A program made the translations under genes and the position numbers. Shown here piece by piece: positions 15,267 to 23,537 of a stretch of 64,000 bases of DNA. The stretch spans positions 1 through 64,000 of the forward strand of contig JAJPIV010000112.1 in assembly GCA_021324595.1 (NCBI GenBank), written 5' to 3'. The notes beneath the pieces are model-generated. The model saw only the letters and a program-made list of their open reading frames with translations, had not been told where the DNA came from and searched no databases. Numbering within the stretch: the stretch's first letter is position 1; each line of letters opens with the position of its first letter. This stretch comes from Actinomycetota bacterium (GTDB lineage Bacteria; Actinomycetota; Actinomycetes; Streptosporangiales; Streptosporangiaceae).

Positions 15267-17324
15267 ATGGAGCGAGCCGATCCAGGGGCGGGTGCCGCGT
15301 TCCCGCGGCCCCTCCCGCCGCTGCCGGACCTGCTGGAGATGTACCGGCGGATGCTGCTGATCCGCGCCTTCGAGGAGCGGGCGGCTGCCCTGTACCGCGA
15401 CGGCGACATCCCCGGCTTCGTGCACCTGTCGGTGGGCCAGGAGGCGTCCGCCGTGGGCGCCTGCTGGCCCCTCGGCCCCGGGGACGTCATCACCTCCACC
15501 CACCGCGGTCACGGCCACTGCATCGCCAAGGGCATGGAGGTCGCGCCGATGCTCGCGGAGCTGATGGGGAAGACCACCGGCACCAACCGCGGCATGGGCG
15601 GGTCCATGCACATCGCCGACCCGCGCCTGGGCGTGTTCGGGGCGAACGGCATCGTGGCGGCGGGCCTGCCGATCGCGGTGGGCGCCGCCGCCGCCATCAG
15701 GCTCAAGAGGGGCTGTGAGGTCGTGGTCGCGTTCTTCGGCGACGGTGCCACCGCCCAGGGCGCCTTCCACGAGGCCGTCAACCTCGCCGCCCTGTGGCGG
15801 CTGCCCGTCCTGTTCTTCTGCGAGAACAACGGGTACGCGGAGTTCTCCAGGACCTCCGACCAGCATCCCGTCTCGCTCGCGCAGCGGGCCGCCGGCTACG
15901 GCCTCGGGTTCGATCGGGTGGACGGCGACGACGTGCTGGCCGTGGCGGACGCCGCCGCGGCGGCCTGCGGCGAACTCCGGGCGGGGCGCGGGCCGCGCAT
16001 GATCGAGGCGATGACCCACCGGCGGCGGGGCCACTACGAGGGCGACCCGCAGCGCTACCGGGTCGAGGAGGAGCCGCCCGGCAGCGACCCGATCCTGCTA
16101 CACGAGGCCCGCCTCGCCGCCGCCGGCGCGGCGCCGGTGGCCGTCGCCCGGATCCGCGCGGCCGTCGGGCGATTGCTGGCCGACGCCGAGGCCGCCGCCC
16201 GCCGCGCCCCGGACGCCGACTGGGAGACCGCCGCCGCGCTGGCGCTGCCGCGGGCGGAGGACCCCGGCCGCGACCTACACCCCGGCCGCGACCTACCCCG
16301 CCCCGGCGGCCCTCCCCTGGCCAGCTGCCTCCCGCCCGCCGGGGTCGGCCGCGGGACGTTCCGCCTGACGGACGCCGTGCGCGAGGCGCTCGCGCGCGAA
16401 CTGGGCGACGATGAGCGCGTCTTCCTGGCCGGCGTCGACGTCGGCGCCGGGGGCAACGTCTTCGGCATCACCCGCGGGCTGCATTCCCGCTGGCCGGACC
16501 GGGTGCTGGACACGCCCATCTCCGAGACCGCGATCGTGGGCCTGGCGGTCGGCGCCGCCATGTCGGGCCTGCGGCCGGTCGTCGAGCTGATGTACCTGGA
16601 CTTCGTCGGCGTCTGCTTCGACCAGATTCTCAACCAGGCCGCGAAGATGCGCTTTATGACCGGCGGCGCCGCGGCCCTGGGCTTGACGATCCGCACCCAG
16701 TTCGGGGCCGGCCGGTCCTCGGGGGCCCAGCACTCGCAGAGCCTGGAGGCCCTGCTGGCGCACGTCCCGGGGCTGAAGGTGGTGATGCCCCGGACCCCCG
16801 CGGATGCCTACGGGCTGCTGCGCGCGGCGATCAGGGACCCGGCTCCGGTGGTCTTCATCGAGAACCGCCTGCTGTACGGGACCAGCGGGGAGCGCCCGCC
16901 CGGGGACCACCTGGTCCCGCTCGGCCAGGCCGCCGTCGTCCGGCCGGGCACCGACGTGACCGTGGTCTCGTGGTCGCGGATGTGCTCGGAGGCCCTCGCC
17001 GCCGCGGAGGACGTCGCCGCCGAGGGGATCTCCGCCGAGGTCATCGACCTCAGGACGATCACGCCGCTGGACCGGGCCGCGATCGTGGCCTCGGTCCGCC
17101 GCACGTCGAGGCTCGTCATTGCCCAGGAGGCCGTCACCGAGTTCGGCGTCGGCGCCGAGATCGCGGCGACGGCGGCGGACTCCGCGATCTGGAGCCTGGA
17201 CGCGCCCGTCCTGCGGGTCGGCGCCCGGAGCAGCCCGGCCCCGTACGCGCCGGCCGCCGAGCGCCGCTGGCTGCCGGGCCGCGCCGACATCGCCGAGGCG
17301 ATCCGCGCGGCCGCCCGCGCCTGA
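15267..17324 (+). CDS. Fused E1 alpha-beta subunit of a 2-oxoacid/acetoin-type dehydrogenase (TPP-dependent)
   Basis: The protein has 685 residues, two E1 subunits in one chain. The alpha half (1-~330) carries the thiamine diphosphate motif from GDGATAQG (~157) to CENNGY, plus HLSVGQEASAVG and TSTHRGHGH. The beta half (~360-685) starts GTFRLTDAVREALARELG and contains SETAIVGLAVGAAMSG, ELMYLDF and PRTPADAYGLLRAAI, ending in the transketolase C-terminal domain (RTITPLDRAAIV). Such enzymes decarboxylate a 2-oxoacid or acetoin and pass the acyl group to a lipoyl E2. No E2 or E3 gene is in the window. It begins leaderless behind operator site E. Confidence 0.88.
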   Translation: MERADPGAGAAFPRPLPPLPDLLEMYRRMLLIRAFEERAAALYRDGDIPGFVHLSVGQEASAVGACWPLGPGDVITSTHRGHGHCIAKGMEVAPMLAELMGKTTGTNRGMGGSMHIADPRLGVFGANGIVAAGLPIAVGAAAAIRLKRGCEVVVAFFGDGATAQGAFHEAVNLAALWRLPVLFFCENNGYAEFSRTSDQHPVSLAQRAAGYGLGFDRVDGDDVLAVADAAAAACGELRAGRGPRMIEAMTHRRRGHYEGDPQRYRVEEEPPGSDPILLHEARLAAAGAAPVAVARIRAAVGRLLADAEAAARRAPDADWETAAALALPRAEDPGRDLHPGRDLPRPGGPPLASCLPPAGVGRGTFRLTDAVREALARELGDDERVFLAGVDVGAGGNVFGITRGLHSRWPDRVLDTPISETAIVGLAVGAAMSGLRPVVELMYLDFVGVCFDQILNQAAKMRFMTGGAAALGLTIRTQFGAGRSSGAQHSQSLEALLAHVPGLKVVMPRTPADAYGLLRAAIRDPAPVVFIENRLLYGTSGERPPGDHLVPLGQAAVVRPGTDVTVVSWSRMCSEALAAAEDVAAEGISAEVIDLRTITPLDRAAIVASVRRTSRLVIAQEAVTEFGVGAEIAATAADSAIWSLDAPVLRVGARSSPAPYAPAAERRWLPGRADIAEAIRAAARA

Positions 17325-17327
17325 GGG

Positions 17328-18098
17328 TCAGCCATGGGCGAGCCGGGTGGCCGCGTCCAGCCGGATGACCTCGCCGTTGAGCATCGGGTTCTCGCAGATC
17401 GCCTGGACCAGCTTCGCGAAGTCGGCCGGGGTGCCCAGCCGCTTGGGGAAGACGTGGATGTCTGCCAGGCGCTGCCGGAGCTTGTCGCTGGCCGCGGCCA
17501 GCATGCCGGTGTCGAAGATGCCCGGGCAGACGCACACCACCCGGATGCCGTGCGAGGCAAGGTCCCGGGCCAGCGGGAGGGTCATGCCGATGACGCCCGC
17601 CTTCGAGCTCGAGTAGGCGGCCTGCCCGGCCTGGCCCTCGTAGCCCGCGATCGACGCGACGTTCACGATGACGCCGCGGCAGCCGTCGGCGTCGGGCTCG
17701 TTGCCGCTCATCACCCGGGCGCTGTTGCGCACCACGTCGAAGAGGCCGATCAGGTTGATGCCCACGACGCGGGCGTAGGTCTCCAGCGGGAACATTGACC
17801 CGTCGTGGTCCAGCACCCGGGCCGCATCGGCCACCCCGGCGCAGTTCGCCGTGAGGTCGAGGCGGCCGAACCGCTCGACCACCCCGTCAACCGCAGCCCG
17901 CACCTGCCCGGGAACCGTCACGTCGGCCGGCAGGAAGGCGGCCGAGCTGCCCAGCTCCGCCGCCAGGGCCTCCCCCGCGCTCGACGGGAGGTCGACGATT
18001 CCCACCTTGCCCCCTGCCGCCACCACGGCGCGGGCCGTGCCCGCGCCGAGTCCCGAGGCGCCGCCCGTGACGAGCGCGACCGCATCCGCGAACTGCAT
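17328..18098 (-). CDS. SDR-family 3-hydroxyacyl-CoA dehydrogenase-like protein
   Basis: The protein has 256 residues from an ATG at 18098 behind GGGAGGGA. It is a classical short-chain dehydrogenase: cofactor loop TGGASGLGAG (~11), DLPS after the second strand (favouring NAD over NADP), NCAG, catalytic Ser in NVASIAGYEG, and YSSSK. The C-terminal segment HVFPKRLGTPADFAKLVQAI is typical of type-2 (HSD17B10-like) hydroxyacyl-CoA dehydrogenases. It would oxidise the hydroxyacyl-CoA before thiolysis. Three bases separate its end from the convergent E1 gene. Operator site F is in its promoter. Confidence 0.87.
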   Translation of the reverse strand: MQFADAVALVTGGASGLGAGTARAVVAAGGKVGIVDLPSSAGEALAAELGSSAAFLPADVTVPGQVRAAVDGVVERFGRLDLTANCAGVADAARVLDHDGSMFPLETYARVVGINLIGLFDVVRNSARVMSGNEPDADGCRGVIVNVASIAGYEGQAGQAAYSSSKAGVIGMTLPLARDLASHGIRVVCVCPGIFDTGMLAAASDKLRQRLADIHVFPKRLGTPADFAKLVQAICENPMLNGEVIRLDAATRLAHG

Positions 18099-18152
18099 GT
18101 TCCCTCCCTGCTGCGCACCGCCCTGGGCTGTCCGGTGAGCGGCCAGTATAGT

Positions 18153-18166
18153 ACCGACCGGTCGGT
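18153..18166. promoter_or_regulatory. Cluster operator, site F (SDR promoter), perfect 14-bp palindrome
   Basis: ACCGACCGGTCGGT is a perfect palindrome and the best copy of the motif. On the coding strand it is followed at once by TACTATACT, a likely -10 region, so binding would occlude the promoter of the SDR gene. It lies 55 bases upstream of the start. Confidence 0.75.
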
Positions 18167-18254
18167 CGCACTCGCGGCGGGCCGACCACCGCGGGCCAGC
18201 GGGGCGCCGCAAATGGTGCCGGGCAGCCGGGACCTCCGGGCACTGATCGACACG

Positions 18255-18512
18255 GCATCAGGCGCGGGTCTACGACCACTGGCTCGGCGGCAAGGACAAC
18301 TTCGCCGCCGAGCAGGCGCTGGCTGCCGATCCGGGCTGCGGCGCGGCGTCCGGGCCCAGCGGGCGTTCCTCGCCGCCGCGGTCCGGCACCTGACCCGCAT
18401 GGTCGGCATACGGCGTTCCTCGGCATCGGCACCGGCATTCCCACGGCCAGCAGCACCCCACGAGGTCGCCGAGGCTGCCGACCACGGCGCCCCGGTCGTC
18501 TACGTGGACTGA
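18255..18512 (+). pseudogene. Remnant of a DUF574-type SAM methyltransferase
   Basis: Shifting frames give RHQARVYDHWLGGKDNFAAE, then RGVRAQRAFLAAAVRHLTRM, and finally HEVAEAADHGAPVVYVD with a stop. These match, in order, the N-terminal ARVYDYxLGGKxNF, the RAFLxRAVRxLA helix and the THEVAQ…PxARVVYVD segment of the DUF574 (PF04672) methyltransferases abundant in actinomycetes. The SAM-binding FLDIGTG segment is degraded, and the whole C-terminal half is missing. Confidence 0.65.
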
Positions 18513-18862
18513 CGTCGGCGGGAGCCCTTCAGATCCGCGCGCTGGCCATCAGCGCCGCGACAGAGATGGGCCGGAACCGGGTGCGCGAGCTGAACCGGAG
18601 GAGCATGTCGCCGCGCTGGTCGCCGAGGCGCTGGCCGGGCTGCGGCTGGCGCTGTGGGGGAGGCCACCGCCGCAGGACGCCGTTGCTTGCTGTCCTGGCC
18701 GGCGTCGCCGCATCCGGCAGCATCTGCTGTGCGCGGCTGCGATCTCGGCGCCGCGGCGATGACCGCCGCGGCGCAGGGGACCTACTCCGGACGGCGACAG
18801 CGGGCCGTCGCGGCCCGTCCGCCGCCCACCAGCCTGGTGCCGTCCGGTAGGCGTCGTCAGCC
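18513..18862. other. Non-coding or decayed sequence
   Basis: These 350 bases lie between the methyltransferase remnant and the amidohydrolase. Short frames exist (for example 18529-18723 on the minus strand), but they lack ribosome binding sites and match nothing I recognise. PEEHVAALVAEALAGLRLAL on the plus strand may be one more gene fragment. Confidence 0.4.
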
Positions 18863-19717
18863 TCAGCCGCCGTAGAGGTCCTCGAAGTTCTGGTGCAGGA
18901 TCCGGTTCTTCAGCTCCTCGCTGACCGGCTGGCCTGCGATCTTGTAGTACTCGCCCCAGAAGTCGCTCCACGGCTCGTCGGAGGCGAACAGCACCCGGTC
19001 GGCGCCGACGCCCCGCCGCTCGATCTCGGTCAGCAGCCACCGGACCCCGAACCCGATCGCCCAGGTGGTGTCGGTGTACACCTGGTAGCCCTGCTCGACC
19101 CAGTCCAGGAACCGGGGCACCAGGCGGATGTGACCGCTCACCCCGCCGCCGAAGTGCACCAGGTAGGTCTTGACCTCCCGGGCATACCGCTCGACCAGGG
19201 GGATGTAGTTGTTCAGGTCCGAGGTGCCGCCGGGGCTGGTGTGGAAATGGAATACCAGGTCGTGCTCGCGGGCCGCCGCGAAGCAGGCCTCGGCGATCTC
19301 CCGGGTCTCCTCGTCCCAGGTGCCCGGGTCGGGGTTGCCGCCGAGCAGGAACGTGGTCTTGAGCGCGACGATGCCGTCCTCACCCGCGTGCCGCAGCGCC
19401 TCCAGGGTCATCTCCTTGTTCTGCGGCAGGAACGACACCCACAGCCCGCCCTTGATCCGGTCGTGGGCCTTGACCGTGTCGAGCACCAGCGGGTTCAGCG
19501 AGAACGGCTGGCCCTGCACCGGGATCCCGTAGTTGGGGAGCACGAGGGCACGCTCAACCCCGAGATCATCCATGTGCCGCCGGTAGTCATCGCTGGTGGC
19601 GAACTCGTACACGGTCGGCTTGACCGGCTCCTTCAAGTCGTAGAACTTCCACGCGTCCATCGCCCCGATGTGCGAATGCCCGTCGATCGTCCGCCGCGGC
19701 ACTCGATCACCTGCCAT
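18863..19717 (-). CDS. Amidohydrolase family protein (Amidohydro_2 type)
   Basis: The protein has 284 residues. It is a TIM-barrel metal hydrolase or decarboxylase with the first metal motif DGHSHIG (~12-18), a histidine in VFHFHTSPGG (~155), and FASDEPWSDFWG near the end, where the late metal-binding Asp is expected. Members of PF04909 include ACMSD-type decarboxylases and lactone hydrolases (LigI, 4-sulfomuconolactone hydrolase). It could act on a ring-cleavage product of the neighbouring cluster. It has no copy of the shared operator in its 300-bp upstream region, so co-regulation is not shown. Confidence 0.82.
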   Translation of the reverse strand: MAGDRVPRRTIDGHSHIGAMDAWKFYDLKEPVKPTVYEFATSDDYRRHMDDLGVERALVLPNYGIPVQGQPFSLNPLVLDTVKAHDRIKGGLWVSFLPQNKEMTLEALRHAGEDGIVALKTTFLLGGNPDPGTWDEETREIAEACFAAAREHDLVFHFHTSPGGTSDLNNYIPLVERYAREVKTYLVHFGGGVSGHIRLVPRFLDWVEQGYQVYTDTTWAIGFGVRWLLTEIERRGVGADRVLFASDEPWSDFWGEYYKIAGQPVSEELKNRILHQNFEDLYGG

Positions 19718-20014
19718 CTGACCCGCTCCCTCCTGCTGCTGTGCCGCAGATCCCCACCTGCGGACCGTTGCCGTGCACGATCACCATCCGCCGGCTGGGC
19801 ACCTGGAAGAGTCGGATAGGTGATGGAACGTCTAGAATAGTAAACGCGGCGCACGGCTGGCGCAATGGCCTCGCCTGGGCCGGCCACCCCGCGGCGGCCG
19901 CGGCCTGCGCGATGCGGTACCGGCATGTCGCCGCCTCCGTGACAGGCTGAAGGCCCGGACCCCCCGCAACGCCGGCGGTCGCCAGCGTCAGAGGTCCCGG
20001 CGATACTGGAGCAC
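19718..20014. other. Divergent promoter region (amidohydrolase / LAL regulator)
   Basis: About 297 bases separate the two divergent starts. Around 19827-19848, on the minus strand, TTTACTATTCTAGACG has a plausible -10 (TATTCT). I see no palindrome of the cluster type and no gene. A ribosome binding site GGAG precedes the regulator start at 20015. Confidence 0.4.
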
Positions 20015-22966
20015 GTGCTTGCGGCTCCGCGCGGACGGCTGGTCGGCCGCGACGCCGAGCTGGGCCGGCTGCTCGGCCTGCTCGGCGAGGCGGCGGCGGG
20101 CCGTCCCGTGGTCGCGATGCTCAGCGGCGACGCCGGGGTCGGCAAGACCCGGCTGGTCACCGAGGTGGCCATGCTGGCGGAACGGCAGGGGTTCACGGTG
20201 CTGGCGGGCCGGTGCGCCGGGCTCGGCGAGGCGGTGCCCTACCTGCCACTGGCCGACGCGCTGCGGGACGCGGTAACCGGGCCGTCGCCGGGCGGGGCGC
20301 TGCTGGACGCGCTCGCGGCCCGGCCGGTGCTGTCCCGGCTGCTCCCGGACCGGGACGACAGCCAGCCCGCCGGCGGCGACCTGCCCGGCCTGGTGCAGCA
20401 GCGGCTGTTCGGCGCGGTACTCGGGCTGCTGGCCGAGCTGGCCGCGGCCAGCCCGGTGCTGCTGATCCTGGAGGACCTGCACTGGGCGGACAGGTCGACC
20501 CGCGACCTGGTGACCTTCCTCGGCCGGATGCTGCATTCCGGGCCGATCGCGATCGTGGCCACCTACCGCGCCGACGACCTGCACCGCCGGCACCCGCTGC
20601 GGCCGGTGGTCGCCGAGCTGCTCCGGCTGCCGGCGGTCAGCGCGATCGAGCTGGGGCCGCTGGCGCCGTCGGCCATCGCCGAGCACCTGACCGCGTTGGC
20701 GGAGCGACCGCTGGACGCGGCGACCGTGAGCAGGCTGATCACCCGGGCAGAGGGGAACGCGTACTACGCCGAGGAGCTGCTCGCCGCCTCAGCCGTCGGC
20801 TCACGGCTGCCGGCCGGCCTCGCCGACCTGCTGCTGGCCAGGGTGGAACGGCTGTCGGCCAATGCCCAGCAGGCGCTGCGGGCCGCCGCCGTGGCCGGCC
20901 GCCGGGTCGACGACGAGCTGGCCCGGTCCGCCTCCCAGCTGGACGACGCCAGCTATGACCAGGCGATCCGGGAAGCCGTCGCCCATCAGCTTCTCGTGCC
21001 GGAGGGGGACGCGGGCTACGCGTTCCGGCACGCGCTGCTCCGCGAGGCGATCTACGCCGACCTGATGCCGGGCGAGCGGACCAGGCTGCACGCCCGGCTG
21101 GCCGAGCTGCTGTCCGACGAGCGGCGGCTGGCCGAGGTGCCCGGCACGGCGGCAGAACTCGCGCACCACTGCCTGGCCAGCCACGATATCCAGGGCGCGT
21201 TCACCGCGTCGGTGCTGGCCGGGCGGGAGGCGGAGCGCCTGGCAGCGCCCGCCGAGGCGCACCGGCACTACGACCAGGCGCTCGCCCTCTGGGAGCGGGT
21301 GGAGGACCCGGAGAACGCCGGCGGGCTCGGGAGGGGAAGGCTCGCCTTCAAGTCCGCGATCAGCGCCGCGGACGGCGGCGACCTGGCCCGCGCCGTGGGC
21401 CAGCTGCGGCGGCTGGTCGCCGCCCTCGGCCCGGACACCGACCCGCAGCTGCGCTGCCGGGTGCATGAGCGGCTGTCCTACTTCCTCAATGACCTCGGTG
21501 ACGGCCCCGGGGCGGTGAGCGCAGCCGAGGCGGCGGTCGCGGTGCTGCCCGCCGACCCGCCGGCCTGGCAGCGCGCCAGGGCGCTTGCCACCTACGCCAG
21601 GGCGCTGCTGTCCCTGCCGGATCACGCGCAGGCGGCCGTGCGGGCCAACGAGGCGATGGCTGCGGCGCGCGCGGCGCGCGCGCCGTGGGTGGAGGCGGAC
21701 GCGCTGGTCACCCTCGGCCTGATCAGCGAGCGCACCGGGCGGATCGGCGTCGCCCTGGACCAGTTCACCCGGGCGCACCAGCAGGCGATGGAGGCCAAGG
21801 GGCTCGGCGTCGAGCTCCGGGCGGCGTTCATGCTGGCCAGGGTTCACCTTGAACAAGGCGACCTGGCCGAGGCCGCCCAGGTCGCGCACCAGGGCACGAC
21901 CCGGGCTCAGCGGGCCGGGCTGGGGCTCGCGCCATACGGATACGACCTGCAGTACCTGCACTACCTGACGCACTTCGCCGACGGCGACTGGGACCACGCG
22001 CAGGAGATCGCTGACGGATTCACGGTCCGGGTGACGAGCCTGCCTGAGGCCAGGCTGTCCGCGATGGCGCTGTTCCTGGCCGTGGCCAGGGCGGACGCCG
22101 TGGTGGACGAGCGGGTCCGCTGGCTCGGGCCGATGTTCGAGCAGGACCGGTTCGTCGAGTACCTGGTCCAGGGGGCCCTGGCCGAGCACGCCCTGTGGCG
22201 GGGCGATCCCGAGGCAGCGGTCAGGCTGGCCCGTGCCGCGCTCGGCGCGCTGGCAGCCGACCGCGCGCAGGAGCCAGGCCCCCAGGCAATCCGGGTCGCG
22301 GCGGTGGGGCTCGCCGCGCTCGCCGACCAGGCGGCCCAGGCACGCGCGGCCGGTGATGGCGCCCGGGCCGCGGCGCTGGCCGGCCAGGCCGAAGAGCTGA
22401 TCGCGACCGCCAGGGACGGGGCGGCCCATCGCGGTCGCCCCGGCTTCGTGCTCGGCATCGACGGACGCGGCTGGCTGGCACGGGCGGAGGCGGAGTGGCG
22501 GCGCTGCCAGGGCAGCAACGACCCTGGTGCGTGGCGGGCGGTCACGGCCGCGTTCGGCCCCGGGTTCGCCTACGAGGCCGCGCGGTCGCGGTGGCGGCTG
22601 GCCGAGGCGCTGGCCGAGGCGGGGGACCGGGACGCGGCCCGGCGGGAGTGGCTGCCCGCGGTGCGGGCGGCCGCCGGGCTACGCGCCGCACCCTTGCAGG
22701 AGGCGCTGGCGGACCTCGGCCGGCGGGCGCGGATCGGCGGCGCGGACGGCGACCAGGGCGCTCGGGCCGGTCCCATCGCCGGGCTGACCGACCGGGAGCG
22801 CGAGGTTCTCCGGCTGCTCGCAGCCGGGCGCAGCAACCGGGAGATCGGCGCGGAGCTGTTCATCTCGCCGAAGACCGCCAGCGTGCACGTGTCGAACATC
22901 CTGGCCAAGCTTCGCGCGTCCAGTCGCACCGAGGCGGCTGCGGTCGCTCACCGCGAGGGCCTGTAG
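20015..22966 (+). CDS. LAL-type LuxR family transcriptional regulator (AAA ATPase, TPR, HTH)
   Basis: The protein has 983 residues, typical for LAL (MalT-like) regulators. The N-terminal ATPase has Walker A SGDAGVGKTRLV (~37-48) and Walker B LLILEDLHWAD (~150). A long alpha-helical, TPR-like middle part is rich in Ala/Leu. The C-terminal LuxR HTH (925-983) includes LTDREREVLRLLAAGRSNRE and the recognition part SPKTASVHVSNILAKLRA. GTG at 20015 has GGAG upstream. Such proteins activate transcription after binding a ligand and ATP; the target is unknown. It stands alone, divergent from the amidohydrolase gene. Confidence 0.9.
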   Translation: MLAAPRGRLVGRDAELGRLLGLLGEAAAGRPVVAMLSGDAGVGKTRLVTEVAMLAERQGFTVLAGRCAGLGEAVPYLPLADALRDAVTGPSPGGALLDALAARPVLSRLLPDRDDSQPAGGDLPGLVQQRLFGAVLGLLAELAAASPVLLILEDLHWADRSTRDLVTFLGRMLHSGPIAIVATYRADDLHRRHPLRPVVAELLRLPAVSAIELGPLAPSAIAEHLTALAERPLDAATVSRLITRAEGNAYYAEELLAASAVGSRLPAGLADLLLARVERLSANAQQALRAAAVAGRRVDDELARSASQLDDASYDQAIREAVAHQLLVPEGDAGYAFRHALLREAIYADLMPGERTRLHARLAELLSDERRLAEVPGTAAELAHHCLASHDIQGAFTASVLAGREAERLAAPAEAHRHYDQALALWERVEDPENAGGLGRGRLAFKSAISAADGGDLARAVGQLRRLVAALGPDTDPQLRCRVHERLSYFLNDLGDGPGAVSAAEAAVAVLPADPPAWQRARALATYARALLSLPDHAQAAVRANEAMAAARAARAPWVEADALVTLGLISERTGRIGVALDQFTRAHQQAMEAKGLGVELRAAFMLARVHLEQGDLAEAAQVAHQGTTRAQRAGLGLAPYGYDLQYLHYLTHFADGDWDHAQEIADGFTVRVTSLPEARLSAMALFLAVARADAVVDERVRWLGPMFEQDRFVEYLVQGALAEHALWRGDPEAAVRLARAALGALAADRAQEPGPQAIRVAAVGLAALADQAAQARAAGDGARAAALAGQAEELIATARDGAAHRGRPGFVLGIDGRGWLARAEAEWRRCQGSNDPGAWRAVTAAFGPGFAYEAARSRWRLAEALAEAGDRDAARREWLPAVRAAAGLRAAPLQEALADLGRRARIGGADGDQGARAGPIAGLTDREREVLRLLAAGRSNREIGAELFISPKTASVHVSNILAKLRASSRTEAAAVAHREGL

Positions 22967-23244
22967 CGCAGGGGCGGCCTGCGGGACGGCGACGGACCGT
23001 GGGACGGCGGTGGCCTGCGGGGTGACAGGGGCCCGCGGCGTGACAGGAGCCTGAGGCGAGGCGGAAGCCCGCCGCGCGGCGCAGGCCGCCCGCGGGCCGT
23101 GGTGTCCAGGGCCGCCGCGCCGGGGACCCCGCCGCGCCGGGCGCGGCGGGCCTGACGAGCCCGCCGCGCCCCGGCAGCCACCGCCCGCATGTCCCTGACG
23201 TGCTCGGCGGCAAGCTGTGCGACCAGTTCCGGATGCAACTGCAT
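22948..23244 (-). CDS. Small hypothetical protein
   Basis: The reading frame has 98 residues. The first ~35 (MQLHPELVAQLAAEHVRDMR, then an Ala/Arg-rich helix with RRARQARRARRG) look like the short MQLHPE...R-rich proteins common in actinomycetes. The ATG at 23244 has GGAGG five bases upstream. The rest is Arg/Pro-rich low complexity and may be non-native: a true C-terminus may be lost, as the frame runs 19 bases into the 3' end of the LAL gene. Function unknown. Confidence 0.4.
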   Translation of the reverse strand: MQLHPELVAQLAAEHVRDMRAVAAGARRARQARRARRGGVPGAAALDTTARGRPAPRGGLPPRLRLLSRRGPLSPRRPPPSHGPSPSRRPPLRYRPSR

Positions 23245-23537
23245 GGCGACCTCCATGGGCGTCCGGGCCGACCTGGCCCGGCACCGTCCAGGCTCGCCGT
23301 AAGGCCCCCCTTGCCGCATCGGACAGATGCCCTAACGTCCCGGCCCCGGCGCCTTAGGCGCGGGCGTCATCACCGCGCCGCGGCGCCGTTGCCGCCGAGG
23401 CCGGCTGGGGTGCCAGATCGCCGAGCCACCGGGCCGGAACTGGTCCCCGTAGGCATGCGGAACGGCCTGCATCCGGGAACCCGGCCGGTCCTCGCGAGTG
23501 CCCGGGCGCCCGCCGGGACCCGCCCGGGGCCCGGCTC
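23245..23537. other. Intergenic, nothing recognised
   Basis: These 293 GC-rich bases lie between the small ORF start and the GntR stop. No motif-bearing frame is seen. Any terminator for the leftward GntR operon should lie here, but I could not pick a convincing hairpin. Confidence 0.4.

Noticed and set aside
13437-17324. A 1295-codon plus-strand frame covering the region opposite paaA and the alcohol dehydrogenase
   Set aside because: Only its 3' part from 15267 is a gene (E1 fusion). The upstream part is an antisense shadow of paaA and the dehydrogenase, without motifs, caused by high GC.
20015-22966. LAL regulator as a sign of an antibiotic biosynthetic gene cluster
   Set aside because: No polyketide, peptide-synthetase, terpene or RiPP core gene lies near it. 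LAL proteins also regulate sugar and other catabolism.
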